Assembly (NCBI GenBank): GCA_039180385.1
Contig: JBCDDJ010000065.1
Location: 1-19,937, forward strand
From: SIO4C1 sp039180385
Lineage (GTDB): Bacteria; Cyanobacteriota; Cyanobacteriia; Phormidesmidales; Phormidesmidaceae
Direction of reading: 5' to 3'
DNA length: 19,937 nt
Made by a program: the position numbers and the translations under genes. The notes under the pieces were generated by a model, which was given only the letters and a program-made list of their open reading frames with translations, ran no database searches and was not told where the DNA came from. Positions 1 through 7,134 of this stretch are shown one piece after another. How positions within the stretch are numbered: position 1 is the first letter of the stretch; every line of letters starts with the position of its first letter.

Positions 1-890
1 AAATAGCCCTTTGTTTTGACCGATTCATCACCGCCCCAATAGGCTACGATGGCATGGCCAAACTCATGCAGACTAATGGATATGATCCAGAGCAGGCATA
101 GGCTTATGGAGGTCACTAAAACGGCATACCATGCTCTAAAAGGTCCAAGTTTTTGGGTTTGTAACTCGACGGTTGAGGTCGTCATCTCTAAAGCCTGGGC
201 GTAGTCCTCAATAGCCTCCTGTTTGTCTGCCAGTTTATATAGCGCATTACCTCTGTCTATATAATGTTGAACAGTCCGGCGTTCTACTTCTTTGCGAATC
301 CGATCGGTTTTTAGCTCGCGAATCGTGTCAGAATCCAGCTGAATTGCCTGGCTATAGTCCTGCACAGCCCCACGGTGGTCATTCAACTCCTCACGAACAG
401 CCCCGCGCTCGCTGTAGAAATCAGAAACGTCTGGGCCAAGTCGAATCGCTTCGTTCAAGTCTTTAAGGGCCCTTTGATAATCCTGAGATAATCTATGGGC
501 AAAGCCTCGATCAGCGTATCCCAAAGGATTTTGCGGGTCGAGGTAGATAGCCTGGGTATAGTCTGCAATGGCTCTTTCGTCATCTTGCAATCGCAGATAA
601 GCACGACCTCGCAAGCTGTAGAGCGAACTATCATCAGGGGCTATGCGAATCGCCTCTGAGACGGTTGCGATCGCAGCTTCAAAGTTTCTCTGAGAGACTT
701 GAGTATGGCTTCGCCTTAAAAGCTCCCTGACTTCAGAATGAGAGTCCGCTTCGGCAACATAAACATCCACCGTATTTGAGGTTGTATCAACGGCGGTTGT
801 ATTGACGGCAGACAAAGCGAGAAGCTGAGGCTGAATACAAATAATTAGGACGGCAAAGAGGGCTGCCAAGAAAGCCTGGAATGGTTTCAT
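1..890 (-). CDS. Exported TPR protein with M50-like HEFGH metalloprotease segment (partial, C-terminus outside window)
   Basis: The reading frame is open from an ATG at 890 to the left edge (about 296 residues, no stop). Residues 1-27 form a signal-peptide-like stretch: Lys2, then a long hydrophobic run ending LALSA. Residues about 55-245 contain at least four tetratricopeptide-like units, recognisable by A-I-x-D-Y/L-x-x-A-I and D-P-x-N-P-x-x-Y-x-x-R-G patterns. A second hydrophobic segment (about 255-275) runs straight into HEFGH at 275-279, a zinc-binding HExxH motif of the kind found in the first core helix of site-2-protease-like M50 peptidases; the following Y-W-G-G-D resembles the G-D that follows in that family. 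Function is inferred: a membrane-embedded protease with a TPR binding domain, perhaps extracytoplasmic. An A/G-rich stretch, AGGAAGG, lies about 10 bases before the ATG. The second half of the catalytic domain cannot be seen, so protease activity is unproven. Confidence 0.75.
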   Translation of the reverse strand, partial: MKPFQAFLAALFAVLIICIQPQLLALSAVNTTAVDTTSNTVDVYVAEADSHSEVRELLRRSHTQVSQRNFEAAIATVSEAIRIAPDDSSLYSLRGRAYLRLQDDERAIADYTQAIYLDPQNPLGYADRGFAHRLSQDYQRALKDLNEAIRLGPDVSDFYSERGAVREELNDHRGAVQDYSQAIQLDSDTIRELKTDRIRKEVERRTVQHYIDRGNALYKLADKQEAIEDYAQALEMTTSTVELQTQKLGPFRAWYAVLVTSISLCLLWIISISLHEFGHAIVAYWGGDESVKTKGY

Positions 891-934
891 GATTCTGATA
901 CCTTCCTAAACACTTAAATACTCACAAGCACAGC

Positions 935-963
935 TCTCTTATATGGGAGACACTTATAAGAGA
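935..963. repeat. Inverted repeat between the TPR-protease gene and the cystine lyase gene
   Basis: TCTCTTATA (935-943) and TATAAGAGA (955-963) are a perfect 9-base inverted repeat with an 11-base loop. It lies 45 bases upstream of the TPR-protease start and downstream of the hairpin at 1000-1019. It could be an operator-like site or mRNA leader structure for that gene. The stem is AT-rich and weak, and no function is shown. Confidence 0.4.
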
Positions 964-999
964 CGCTATCCACGCACAGCACTGCTTTCCCAAGCTAAA

Positions 1000-1019
1000 A
1001 TTCTCTCTTTCGAGAGAAT
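1000..1019 (-). terminator. Probable intrinsic terminator after the cystine lyase gene
   Basis: Read on the minus strand, an 8-base perfect stem (ATTCTCTC / GAGAGAAT) closes a GAAA tetraloop and is followed by TTTTAG. It lies about 80 bases past the stop codon at 1099. The GNRA loop and the T run support termination; the AT-rich stem makes it moderate in strength. Confidence 0.6.
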
Positions 1020-1098
1020 AACGATTCCTGGCCGGTTAAGACTCAAAGATATCTAAGCTCCACCCGGGCAGCACACTTATGTAAACCTTTGAAAACTT

Positions 1099-2304
1099 TC
1101 AAATTGAGCGTAAAAATTGCTCAATCGCTTCCAACAGTTGATCAAGTTCTGATTCCAATGTGAAATAGTGGACGCAGACACGGACGCAGTTGGGGGATAG
1201 TAATATGCGTAGATAGATTCGCTGACTTTCTAAATGCTTCACTAATTGAGCGTGTAAGTCGGGCGCGGGCTCACCATCTGGGGTGATTTGAAATGAGATC
1301 AGTCCCGACTCAGGCGGGGCTTTGAGTAAGCAGGTGATTTGAGGGAGGCGATTGAGACGCCCCCATAAATCAATACTGAGCTGGCAGATTCTGAAATAGC
1401 GCTGCTGGGCGGTGCCCAACTGATTGTGGAATGCGATCGCAGCCCTCAAACTCGGCCATAAAGGCCCATCAGAGGTGGCAATCTGAAATCGACGCGCATC
1501 GGGTTGCCAGCCAATGGGATTTGCTTCCCCATCAACACAAATCCCGCGCCAGCCAATAAACGTCGGAGATATCGCGTCTAGGGCATCTGGCCTGACATAG
1601 AGACCCCCGACCCCCGCCGGACCGCAGCACCATTTATGACCCGTAAAGGCATAAAAATCAGCCCCCAGCTCGTCGAGATTGAGGGGCAACATCCCTACTG
1701 ATTGAGCCGCATCGACTAATGTCCGCACAGGTTGAGGAGCATGACTCTGACACAGATTCACGATGTCTTTAAAGGGCAGCAACTGGCCCGTATTCCAAAG
1801 CACGTGGCTAATGACCAGCAACCGGGTACGAGGGTGCAATGCCTGGGCGATGGCCATCGTTGGCGAGATCCGTAACGGGGGTTTTAGGGAGACCCAATCG
1901 ACCTCAACCCTATAGCGGCGACTAATTTCTTTGACCGCCGCCACAATGCCAGGGTGTTCGCAGTCCGAGATCAAGATGTGATCGCCTGCTTCCCAGGGCA
2001 TCCCCCACAGCGGAATATTACAGCCCACTGTCACATTTTCGGTTAGCGTCAGACTCTCTGGAGTTGTGCCCAGCTCAGTTGCCATGGCTTGTCTCAAGAG
2101 ATCTGCTTCATGCTTTAGCCACTCATTAGCCGCACTGGAGAAAGGGCCATTTTGTTGAAGCTGCTGATGTCCGACATAGATGGCCTCCAGGGCAACCTGG
2201 GGCATGGGCCCTTGCCCACCATAGTTACCGTAGAGCTTGTCCTTGAGGGCTGGAATAGACTGCCGATGCTGCTGTAGCGCTTTAAGATCCAGACGATTAT
2301 TCAC
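1099..2304 (-). CDS. L-cysteine/cystine C-S lyase, aminotransferase class V fold (C-DES type)
   Basis: This 401-residue PLP enzyme closely resembles, from memory, the Synechocystis L-cysteine/cystine lyase C-DES. That enzyme splits cystine to pyruvate, ammonia and cysteine persulfide, which can supply sulfane sulfur for Fe-S cluster assembly. Visible features are the N-terminal N-Y-G-G-Q-G-P-M-P, the cofactor-contacting D-C-E-H-P-G (His117), L-V-D-A-A-Q-S (Asp198), and the Schiff-base lysine in T-G-H-K-W (Lys224). The C-terminal half has the R-I-Y-L-R and V-C-V-H-Y elements of this clade. The start is GTG at 2304, with AGGAG five bases upstream (2310-2314). It lacks the C-terminal catalytic cysteine loop of true desulfurases, which argues for lyase rather than desulfurase chemistry. 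It appears to be a single-gene unit. The main alternative is another class V member such as an isopenicillin-N-epimerase-like protein. Confidence 0.85.
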   Translation of the reverse strand: MNNRLDLKALQQHRQSIPALKDKLYGNYGGQGPMPQVALEAIYVGHQQLQQNGPFSSAANEWLKHEADLLRQAMATELGTTPESLTLTENVTVGCNIPLWGMPWEAGDHILISDCEHPGIVAAVKEISRRYRVEVDWVSLKPPLRISPTMAIAQALHPRTRLLVISHVLWNTGQLLPFKDIVNLCQSHAPQPVRTLVDAAQSVGMLPLNLDELGADFYAFTGHKWCCGPAGVGGLYVRPDALDAISPTFIGWRGICVDGEANPIGWQPDARRFQIATSDGPLWPSLRAAIAFHNQLGTAQQRYFRICQLSIDLWGRLNRLPQITCLLKAPPESGLISFQITPDGEPAPDLHAQLVKHLESQRIYLRILLSPNCVRVCVHYFTLESELDQLLEAIEQFLRSI

Positions 2305-2600
2305 ACAGACTCCTGAAGTGAGGACAGTTAGTAACCGGACGGGGTTTCACGATTTTTGCACATCCGCTCCTAAATAAAATGGCTAGCTTTTTACAAACAA
2401 GCGGGAAGTTTAAAGGGGGGGTATCCAAACTCAAACCCTCCCCTGCTCCCCCTGCCTCCCCTGCTCCCTCTGCTCCTTGCCTTCGCTAAAGCCTTTTCCG
2501 CCTTTAGGAGAGACCCATCCTGGATACGCTAAAATCCGGTAGCGTCGATTACGAAAATCGCCACCTGCTCAAACACACAAACGCGATGAGGGAAATCATC
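2305..2600. other. Intergenic region between divergent cystine lyase and lipoprotein genes
   Basis: About 296 bases separate the two divergent starts, so promoters for both genes should lie here. The middle holds a pyrimidine tract (2436-2476, listed separately). A possible -10 hexamer TAAAAT lies at 2530-2535 for the plus-strand gene, but I see no matching -35. No RNA gene is recognisable. Confidence 0.5.
2436..2476. repeat. Degenerate CCCCTGCTC pyrimidine repeat tract
   Basis: About 41 bases consist almost only of C and T with regularly spaced G, in imperfect units of CTCCCCTGC and CTCCCTCTGC type. The tract is non-coding on both strands as far as I can see. It resembles the short pyrimidine-rich tandem repeats scattered between genes in many filamentous cyanobacteria. 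Confidence 0.65.
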
Positions 2601-3200
2601 ATGAAAATGCGTCGTTCACGCGTCACAGCTTTACTGACCATGGCACTCGCGTTAGGGCTATCGAGTTGCGGTGCGTCTAAGGTGGCTCAATGCAATAGCT
2701 TTGCCGAGGTGATTAATGACGCCCAGGGCTTTAAAGCTGAGTTTGAATCTGAAATTGACGGCTTCACTCAAGAAGCAGCCCAGGCCCAAAGCCTCGAAGA
2801 TATTCAAGGCGCAGCTACCCAGTATATTGGCGCAGTGGATACCGTCGTCGGTAATATCGGCGGGATGGTTTCGAGCCTCGAAGGTCTCTCCCTCGCCGAT
2901 GAGCAACTCGCGCAGTATCGCGGCGAATATGTGTCTATTATCTCAGGCTCAGCCACCGAGTTACAGGTTGCCAGCGAAGCCATGCAGCTTGTGGCAGATG
3001 CCAAGTCTGAGGCCGATCTGGGCAACGTGCTAGAGGCGTTTCAGCAAAAGGCCAATACAGCCTTTACAAATTTGCAAGACCTTTCGGGGCGTGAGTCTGA
3101 GCTAGTGAGCAACATCAATACTCACTGCGATGCCGAGGGCACTGCGCCAGACGAGGCCGAGAGCCCTACCGAAGCGCCTGCCGCAGAGCCTGCCCAGTAA
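2601..3200 (+). CDS. Predicted lipoprotein of unknown function
   Basis: This 199-residue protein starts with a lipoprotein signal peptide: Arg4, Arg5 and Arg7, a hydrophobic stretch, then the lipobox L-S-S-C with Cys23 as the lipidation site, followed by G-A-S. The rest is mostly helical, rich in Ala, Glu and Gln, with spacing that suggests a helical bundle. A late cysteine precedes an acidic, Pro/Ala-rich tail. I chose ATG 2601 over the in-frame ATG at 2586 because GAGGGA sits seven bases before 2601 and nothing comparable precedes 2586. The protein should be exported and tethered to a membrane. I do not recognise the family. It lies 80 bases upstream of aroA on the same strand and could be co-transcribed. 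Confidence 0.8.
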   Translation: MKMRRSRVTALLTMALALGLSSCGASKVAQCNSFAEVINDAQGFKAEFESEIDGFTQEAAQAQSLEDIQGAATQYIGAVDTVVGNIGGMVSSLEGLSLADEQLAQYRGEYVSIISGSATELQVASEAMQLVADAKSEADLGNVLEAFQQKANTAFTNLQDLSGRESELVSNINTHCDAEGTAPDEAESPTEAPAAEPAQ

Positions 3201-3280
3201 GCTGAGCAGGCTCACCAAACGGAAAGCTGCTAAACGCTAAAATGGGTACCGCCGCCCATTTTCGTCTCACCCTCTTAACT

Positions 3281-4624
3281 ATGTCTGCTGCCCTACTGCG
3301 CGTGATCGATCGATCGCCCCATCAAACCCTTGAGATTCAATCTAGTGGAGGGGGTCTCAAGGGGCGCTTACGAGTCCCTGGCGATAAATCGATCTCTCAC
3401 CGGGCGCTGATGCTGGGCGCGATCGCAAGTGGTGAAACCCGGATTCAAGGGCTCTTGCTGGGCGAGGACCCCCGCAGTACGGCTAAGTGTTTTCAAGCAA
3501 TGGGGGCTCAAATATCAGACTTAGAGGCAGACTGGATCACGGTCCGAGGGCTCGGCATTGGTAGCTTACAAGAGCCCCAAGATGTTTTAGATGCAGGCAA
3601 CTCGGGGACCACGATGCGGCTGATGCTAGGGCTACTGGCCTCCCAGCCCGAGCGTTTTTTCGTGGTGACGGGGGATGCTTCGCTGCGATCTCGCCCTATG
3701 GCCCGCGTCATCAATCCTTTATCAGAGATGGGAGCAACTATCTGGGGGCGTGACAGCAATCGTCTCGCGCCGTTAGCCGTCCAAGGTCGTGCCCTCAAAC
3801 CCATGCACTACAACTCCCCCATCGCCTCAGCCCAGGTCAAGTCCTGCATTTTGCTAGCCGGCCTGAATACCCACGGGGATACCACCGTCACCGAGCCCAG
3901 CCTGTCCCGCGACCACAGCGAACGCATGCTCAAGGCCTTTGGCGCTAACCTGAGCGTTGATCCAGACACCTGCAGCGTCACCCTCCACGGTCCAGCCCAG
4001 CTCACGGGGCAAACGGTCATCGTCCCAGGTGATATTAGCTCCGCAGCTTTTTGGCTGGTGGCTGCGTCCATCTTGCCAGGGTCTGACATTGTGGTTGAGA
4101 ATGTCGGCATCAACCCCACCCGAACCGGCATTCTAGACGTATTACACCGAATGGAAGCCGACCTCACCCTCGAAAATCAGCGAGAGGTGGCCGGCGAACC
4201 CGTTGCCGATATCCGCGTGCGCAGCAGTCAGCTCAAAGCCTGCACTGTCGGTGGGGATATTATTCCTCGAATGATTGATGAGGTGCCTATTCTGGCGGTG
4301 GCAGCGCTCTTTGCCAACGGCACGACGGTGATCAAAGATGCTGCCGAACTGCGGGTCAAAGAAAGCGATCGCATCGCTGTCATGGCTACCCAGCTTGGCC
4401 AGATGGGGGCAACTGTGACAGAGCACCCTGACGGCTTAGAGATTATCGGGGGCCAGTCCATAACCGGGGCCGAAGTGGATAGCGATACCGATCACCGCAT
4501 CGCCATGAGCCTTGCGATCGCAGCCCTGCGCGCCAGTGGTACCACCCAGATCCACCGGGCCGAAGCCGCCGCGGTTTCTTACCCCACCTTTACAAACACC
4601 CTACTCCAGTTAAGTCAATCCTGA
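3281..4624 (+). CDS. aroA: 3-phosphoshikimate 1-carboxyvinyltransferase (EPSP synthase)
   Basis: This enzyme of the shikimate pathway joins shikimate-3-phosphate and phosphoenolpyruvate to make EPSP, the precursor of chorismate and aromatic amino acids. The 447 residues match the family's usual length. Landmarks in order are R-V-P-G-D-K-S-I-S-H-R (residues 31-41, Lys36 binding PEP), L-D-A-G-N-S-G-T-T-M-R, S-R-D-H-S-E-R-M, D-E-V-P-I-L-A with the catalytic Asp, R-V-K-E-S-D-R with the catalytic Glu, and D-H-R-I-A-M-S near the C-terminus. All look intact. An in-frame ATG lies at 3242, but ATG 3281 (MSAALL) gives the N-terminus usual for cyanobacterial AroA; neither has a clear Shine-Dalgarno, so the start is a judgement. 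Confidence 0.95.
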   Translation: MSAALLRVIDRSPHQTLEIQSSGGGLKGRLRVPGDKSISHRALMLGAIASGETRIQGLLLGEDPRSTAKCFQAMGAQISDLEADWITVRGLGIGSLQEPQDVLDAGNSGTTMRLMLGLLASQPERFFVVTGDASLRSRPMARVINPLSEMGATIWGRDSNRLAPLAVQGRALKPMHYNSPIASAQVKSCILLAGLNTHGDTTVTEPSLSRDHSERMLKAFGANLSVDPDTCSVTLHGPAQLTGQTVIVPGDISSAAFWLVAASILPGSDIVVENVGINPTRTGILDVLHRMEADLTLENQREVAGEPVADIRVRSSQLKACTVGGDIIPRMIDEVPILAVAALFANGTTVIKDAAELRVKESDRIAVMATQLGQMGATVTEHPDGLEIIGGQSITGAEVDSDTDHRIAMSLAIAALRASGTTQIHRAEAAAVSYPTFTNTLLQLSQS

Positions 4625-4948
4625 GTCATCCGCCATCCTGCCTGTCTTAGCAGCGGTTTTTGGGTTTTTGTAGACACCTGATAGCTTCAGCCCTGGCTAC
4701 AACGATGCCCAGGGCATAGAAACCGCCCCCGAACAAGCCTTTCTGACAAAATATCAATGCAATTTTGTACAAGCGCATTAACGGGTGCAAACCCTTGCCA
4801 GCCATGGCAATCTGGAATCAGACTAGACACCCAAGGCCCATCAAAATTGCCCAATCAGCTATTTAGAAGACGCAGACACCGTGTTTCTGCGAGGCCACCT
4901 GGGAATATTAGATACATCTTCTAATTGCCCTTCTGAAACGGTTGATTT
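4625..4948. other. Intergenic region after aroA, with inverted repeats
   Basis: No gene is recognisable in these 324 bases. After the aroA stop come T-rich runs (about 4653-4670). Next is a stretch starting GTAGACACCTGATAGCTTC at about 4670 that resembles the better-preserved repeat near 13857. A 7-base inverted repeat follows, GCCCTGG (4690-4696) with CCAGGGC (4709-4715). Further on is a perfect 6-base inverted repeat TTGCCA/TGGCAA with a 4-base loop (4795-4810). Either hairpin might help end aroA transcription, though neither is followed by a T run. Confidence 0.5.
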
Positions 4949-5389
4949 ATGTGGCGTCAGCTTAAAAATACACTCAACAGCGTACGTACTTACCCGGATC
5001 TCAGCCCTGACCTTCAAGTGCGCCGACAGGTAAATCGTCGATTGCGATCGCAGCGTCCCGCCCTCAAATCCGAAGACTGGTACTCCGAATTTCGACTTAT
5101 GACCCACTGCGACCAGCGACTGCTCGATTTTCTGCACAGTCGTTTACAGCGCTACTCTGGGCTTAACTTTAGCCGCGTGCGCCCCTCTGACCATCTTGTA
5201 GACGACCTGCAATTTCCCTTGGTGTGCTGGTTTGACTGGGCCTGGAAGCTCTGCGAAGACGTTGAACGCGTTTTTGGCGTCGATATCAGTGAAGACTTTG
5301 ACGAAACCCAATTCGATACGGTAAAAGATTTGCTGGTCTTCTTAGATCGGCGAGTCAGCACCTGCGAAGCCGCCATGGCCCGCTGCTAG
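4949..5389 (+). CDS. Acyl-carrier-protein-like (DUF1493-like) protein without the attachment serine
   Basis: This 146-residue protein is basic in its first 45 residues. Residues about 55-135 have the layout of an acyl-carrier fold: V-R-P-S-D-H-L-V-D-D-L (77-87), a helix, then F-G-V-D-I-S (109-114) and F-D-T-V-K-D-L-L-V-F-L (122-132). The D-S-L phosphopantetheine site expected just after the D-D-L is replaced by Q-F-P-L-V, so no serine is available there. Unusual tryptophans and cysteines follow (C-W-F-D-W-A-W-K-L-C). It therefore probably does not carry an acyl group; a structural or regulatory role is inference. The start has no clear Shine-Dalgarno. I do not recognise a characterised homologue. 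Confidence 0.65.
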   Translation: MWRQLKNTLNSVRTYPDLSPDLQVRRQVNRRLRSQRPALKSEDWYSEFRLMTHCDQRLLDFLHSRLQRYSGLNFSRVRPSDHLVDDLQFPLVCWFDWAWKLCEDVERVFGVDISEDFDETQFDTVKDLLVFLDRRVSTCEAAMARC

Positions 5390-5474
5390 TTGTCAGCCCA
5401 TTCTTATCGATCTTCCGAATGAGGCAATGCAGCAAGTCTCTTTACAAACTGCAATTGACTCTACAACTCCCCCC

Positions 5475-5506
5475 TAAGAGCGCTAAATTAGAAAACAGCG
5501 CTTTTA
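5475..5506 (+). promoter_or_regulatory. Hairpin abutting the ycf3 ribosome binding site
   Basis: TAAGAGCGCT (5475-5484) pairs with AGCGCTTTTA (5497-5506), a 10-base stem with one G-U pair and a 12-base A-rich loop. The last stem base is the first base of AGGA (5506-5509), the Shine-Dalgarno of ycf3, six bases before its ATG at 5516. The structure could modulate translation or define the mRNA 5' end. It is an inference from base pairing only. Confidence 0.5.
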
Positions 5507-5515
5507 GGAACCTCC

Positions 5516-6037
5516 ATGCCAAGAACCCAGCGTAACGATAACTTTATCGACAAATCTTTTACGGTGATGGCAGACATGATCTTAAAGATGATGCCCACCA
5601 AAAAGCAGGCCAAAGAAGCCTTTGCCTATTACCGCGATGGCATGTCAGCCCAAGCCGATGGCGAATACGCTGAAGCCATGGAAAACTACGAAGAAGCCCT
5701 GCGCCTTGAGGAAGACCCTTACGATAAAAGCTTTATTCTCTACAACATGGGCCTGATCCATGCTAGCAATGGTGAGCACGACATCGCCCTAGAGCGGTAC
5801 GCAGCATCGTTAGAACTCAACCCCCGCATGCCCCAGGCCCTAAATAACACCGCCGTCATCTACCACTACCGAGGTGAGCAAGCCGAAGCGGCGGGAGATG
5901 CTCAAACCGCCGACGCTATGTATGACGAAGCCGCCCAATATTGGATGGAAGCGATTCGGATTGCCCCCAATAACTACATTGAGGCTCAAAACTGGTTAAA
6001 GAATACTGGCCGGATGAAAGTGGACATGATGTATTGA
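5516..6037 (+). CDS. ycf3: Photosystem I assembly protein Ycf3
   Basis: Ycf3 is a thylakoid-associated chaperone needed to assemble photosystem I subunits. The 173 residues match the family length, and the N-terminus M-P-R-T-Q-R-N-D-N-F-I-D-K-S-F is the family hallmark. Three TPR units are visible, at about 35-68 (A-F-A-Y-Y-R-D-G-M-S-A-Q-A-D-G-E-Y), 72-105 (Y-N-M-G-L-I-H-A-S-N-G-E-H) and 120-155 (Q-Y-W-M-E-A-I-R-I-A-P-N-N-Y). It ends with the conserved A-Q-N-W-L-K-x-T-G-R. AGGA precedes the ATG at proper spacing, next to the hairpin described at 5475. The stop overlaps GAGGAG, the Shine-Dalgarno of gatC, so the two genes are probably co-translated. Confidence 0.97.
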   Translation: MPRTQRNDNFIDKSFTVMADMILKMMPTKKQAKEAFAYYRDGMSAQADGEYAEAMENYEEALRLEEDPYDKSFILYNMGLIHASNGEHDIALERYAASLELNPRMPQALNNTAVIYHYRGEQAEAAGDAQTADAMYDEAAQYWMEAIRIAPNNYIEAQNWLKNTGRMKVDMMY

Positions 6038-6048
6038 GGAGTGTGTCC

Positions 6049-6342
6049 ATGATTGACTTAGATCAGGTCCGCAAAGTCGCCCACCTTGCCCGTTTAGACC
6101 TCACGACTGACGAAGAAGAGCAGTTTACTGAGCAGCTCAACAGTATTTTGGGCTACGTCGAGCAGCTCAGCGAGTTAGACACGGGTGATATTGAGCCCAC
6201 CACCCGCGCTATTGAGGTCAGCAACGTCACGCGCAAGGACGAACTCAAGCCTTTTGAGGACCGCGAGGCGATTTTAGGCTGTGCTCCGGATCGCGAAGAG
6301 GATTTCTTCAAAGTGCCTAAGATTCTGGGCGGCGAGGATTAA
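6049..6342 (+). CDS. gatC: Aspartyl/glutamyl-tRNA amidotransferase subunit C
   Basis: GatC is the small subunit that stabilises GatA-GatB in the amidotransferase converting Glu-tRNA(Gln) (and Asp-tRNA(Asn)) to the correct amidated form. The 97 residues match the family. Hallmarks are the N-terminal V-R-K-V-A-H-L-A-R-L-D-L, then L-N-S-I-L-G-Y-V-E-Q-L-S-E-L-D-T, P-T-T-R, a region of the R-x-D-x-x type, and the C-terminal F-F-K-V-P-K-I-L-G. The frame extends upstream to a TTG overlapping the ycf3 stop, but ATG 6049 has GAGGAG (6036-6041) seven bases upstream and gives the normal N-terminus. It sits 11 bases after ycf3, suggesting translational coupling. gatA and gatB are not in the window. Confidence 0.95.
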   Translation: MIDLDQVRKVAHLARLDLTTDEEEQFTEQLNSILGYVEQLSELDTGDIEPTTRAIEVSNVTRKDELKPFEDREAILGCAPDREEDFFKVPKILGGED

Positions 6343-6696
6343 AGCTCTCGCAATCCAAGGGTCATTTGCTTTAGCAACAATATCATTCAGTGCAATTAAC
6401 CAGGTTTTCGTCTGAAATCCCATTTTTTGCCTGGTTTTCTAGTGCTTCGCTTGCGCCGATTTAATATACCTAACGTTTCTGTATCTGGCGAGGTACATAT
6501 TTGAGGCTAGAAAGCTTGTCAGTTGTAGGTTCGGATACACCTCATTGGAATGGAAACCGCCACAAGTAAGGGATTTTTCTGCAAATATTCACATTTTTGT
6601 TAAGCCAAGCAGGACGGCACTGCAAAAATGGCCATCTTCTCCAGAATGGATTAATAATTGAGAACGATATGTTTTAGCCCTAGGGAGAATCTATAT
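6343..6696. other. Intergenic region between gatC and the DUF6918-like gene
   Basis: No gene is recognisable here. The first part holds the probable terminator at 6398-6440. The remaining 250 bases are AT-rich near the downstream gene, with several short A/T runs. I found no tRNA, riboswitch consensus or CRISPR-like repeat. Confidence 0.5.
6398..6440 (+). terminator. Possible intrinsic terminator after ycf3-gatC
   Basis: AACCAGG (6398-6404) is complementary to CCTGGTT (6430-6436), followed by TTCT, about 55 bases after the gatC stop. The 25-base loop is long for a classic terminator, so this is tentative. Confidence 0.4.
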
Positions 6697-7134
6697 ATGG
6701 CCCTTAGTGAAAAAGTTAAAGATCAAACTATACGAGAAAATATTGCCTCTGACTGTGCCAAACTGATTGACGATCATGTGGCAACCAAAAACGGCCTGTC
6801 TGGCATGGCTTTAAAGGCGACCTATGGCATGGTTAAAGGCGTTGGTAAGGGATATGTGTCAAGCGCCATTAAAAAGCTCTTACCCGAAACCTGTGAAGCC
6901 CTCGATCCGATGTGGAATGAAGGTTTGCAGAATGGGGATCCGGTTGAGCACTTGGTCCAGCATCGCGCCCGCACTGCTGATACAATCCTCAGTGTTACGG
7001 ATACTCGTATCCAAGGCTCAAAAAACAGCATCGTACGAGGCGCGTACAATAAGTTGCGCAAATCAGTGAAAGGGGATGTCGAAGAGGCGGTACCTGGCTT
7101 AGCAAAAATCATCAGCACTCACGTACAGGCTTGA
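6697..7134 (+). CDS. Small conserved protein of unknown function (DUF6918-like)
   Basis: This 145-residue protein begins M-A-L-S-E-K-V-K-D and contains D-C-A-K-L-I-D-D-H-V-A-T-K-N-G-L-S-G, followed by a helical G-rich stretch (G-M-V-K-G-V-G-K-G-Y-V) and A-L-D-P-M-W. The start and this pattern recall, from memory, the DUF6918 family of small soluble bacterial proteins; no function is known. It has no signal peptide or membrane segment. The frame reaches back to a TTG at 6658, but ATG 6697 has AGGGAG (6682-6687) nine bases upstream. Its TGA stop directly abuts the stop of the convergent phospholipase-D-like gene, with no base between. Confidence 0.75.
   Translation: MALSEKVKDQTIRENIASDCAKLIDDHVATKNGLSGMALKATYGMVKGVGKGYVSSAIKKLLPETCEALDPMWNEGLQNGDPVEHLVQHRARTADTILSVTDTRIQGSKNSIVRGAYNKLRKSVKGDVEEAVPGLAKIISTHVQA

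Noticed and set aside
2436..2476. Pyrimidine tract considered as a CRISPR-like array
   Set aside because: Units are about 9-10 bases, imperfect and without unique spacers of regular length.
3808..4167. 119-codon minus-strand frame opposite aroA
   Set aside because: It is antisense to intact aroA and has no motif or ribosome site of its own.
6516..6545. Sequence around GGTTCGGATAC looked like a tRNA T-arm
   Set aside because: No acceptor stem, anticodon arm or D-arm could be built around it.
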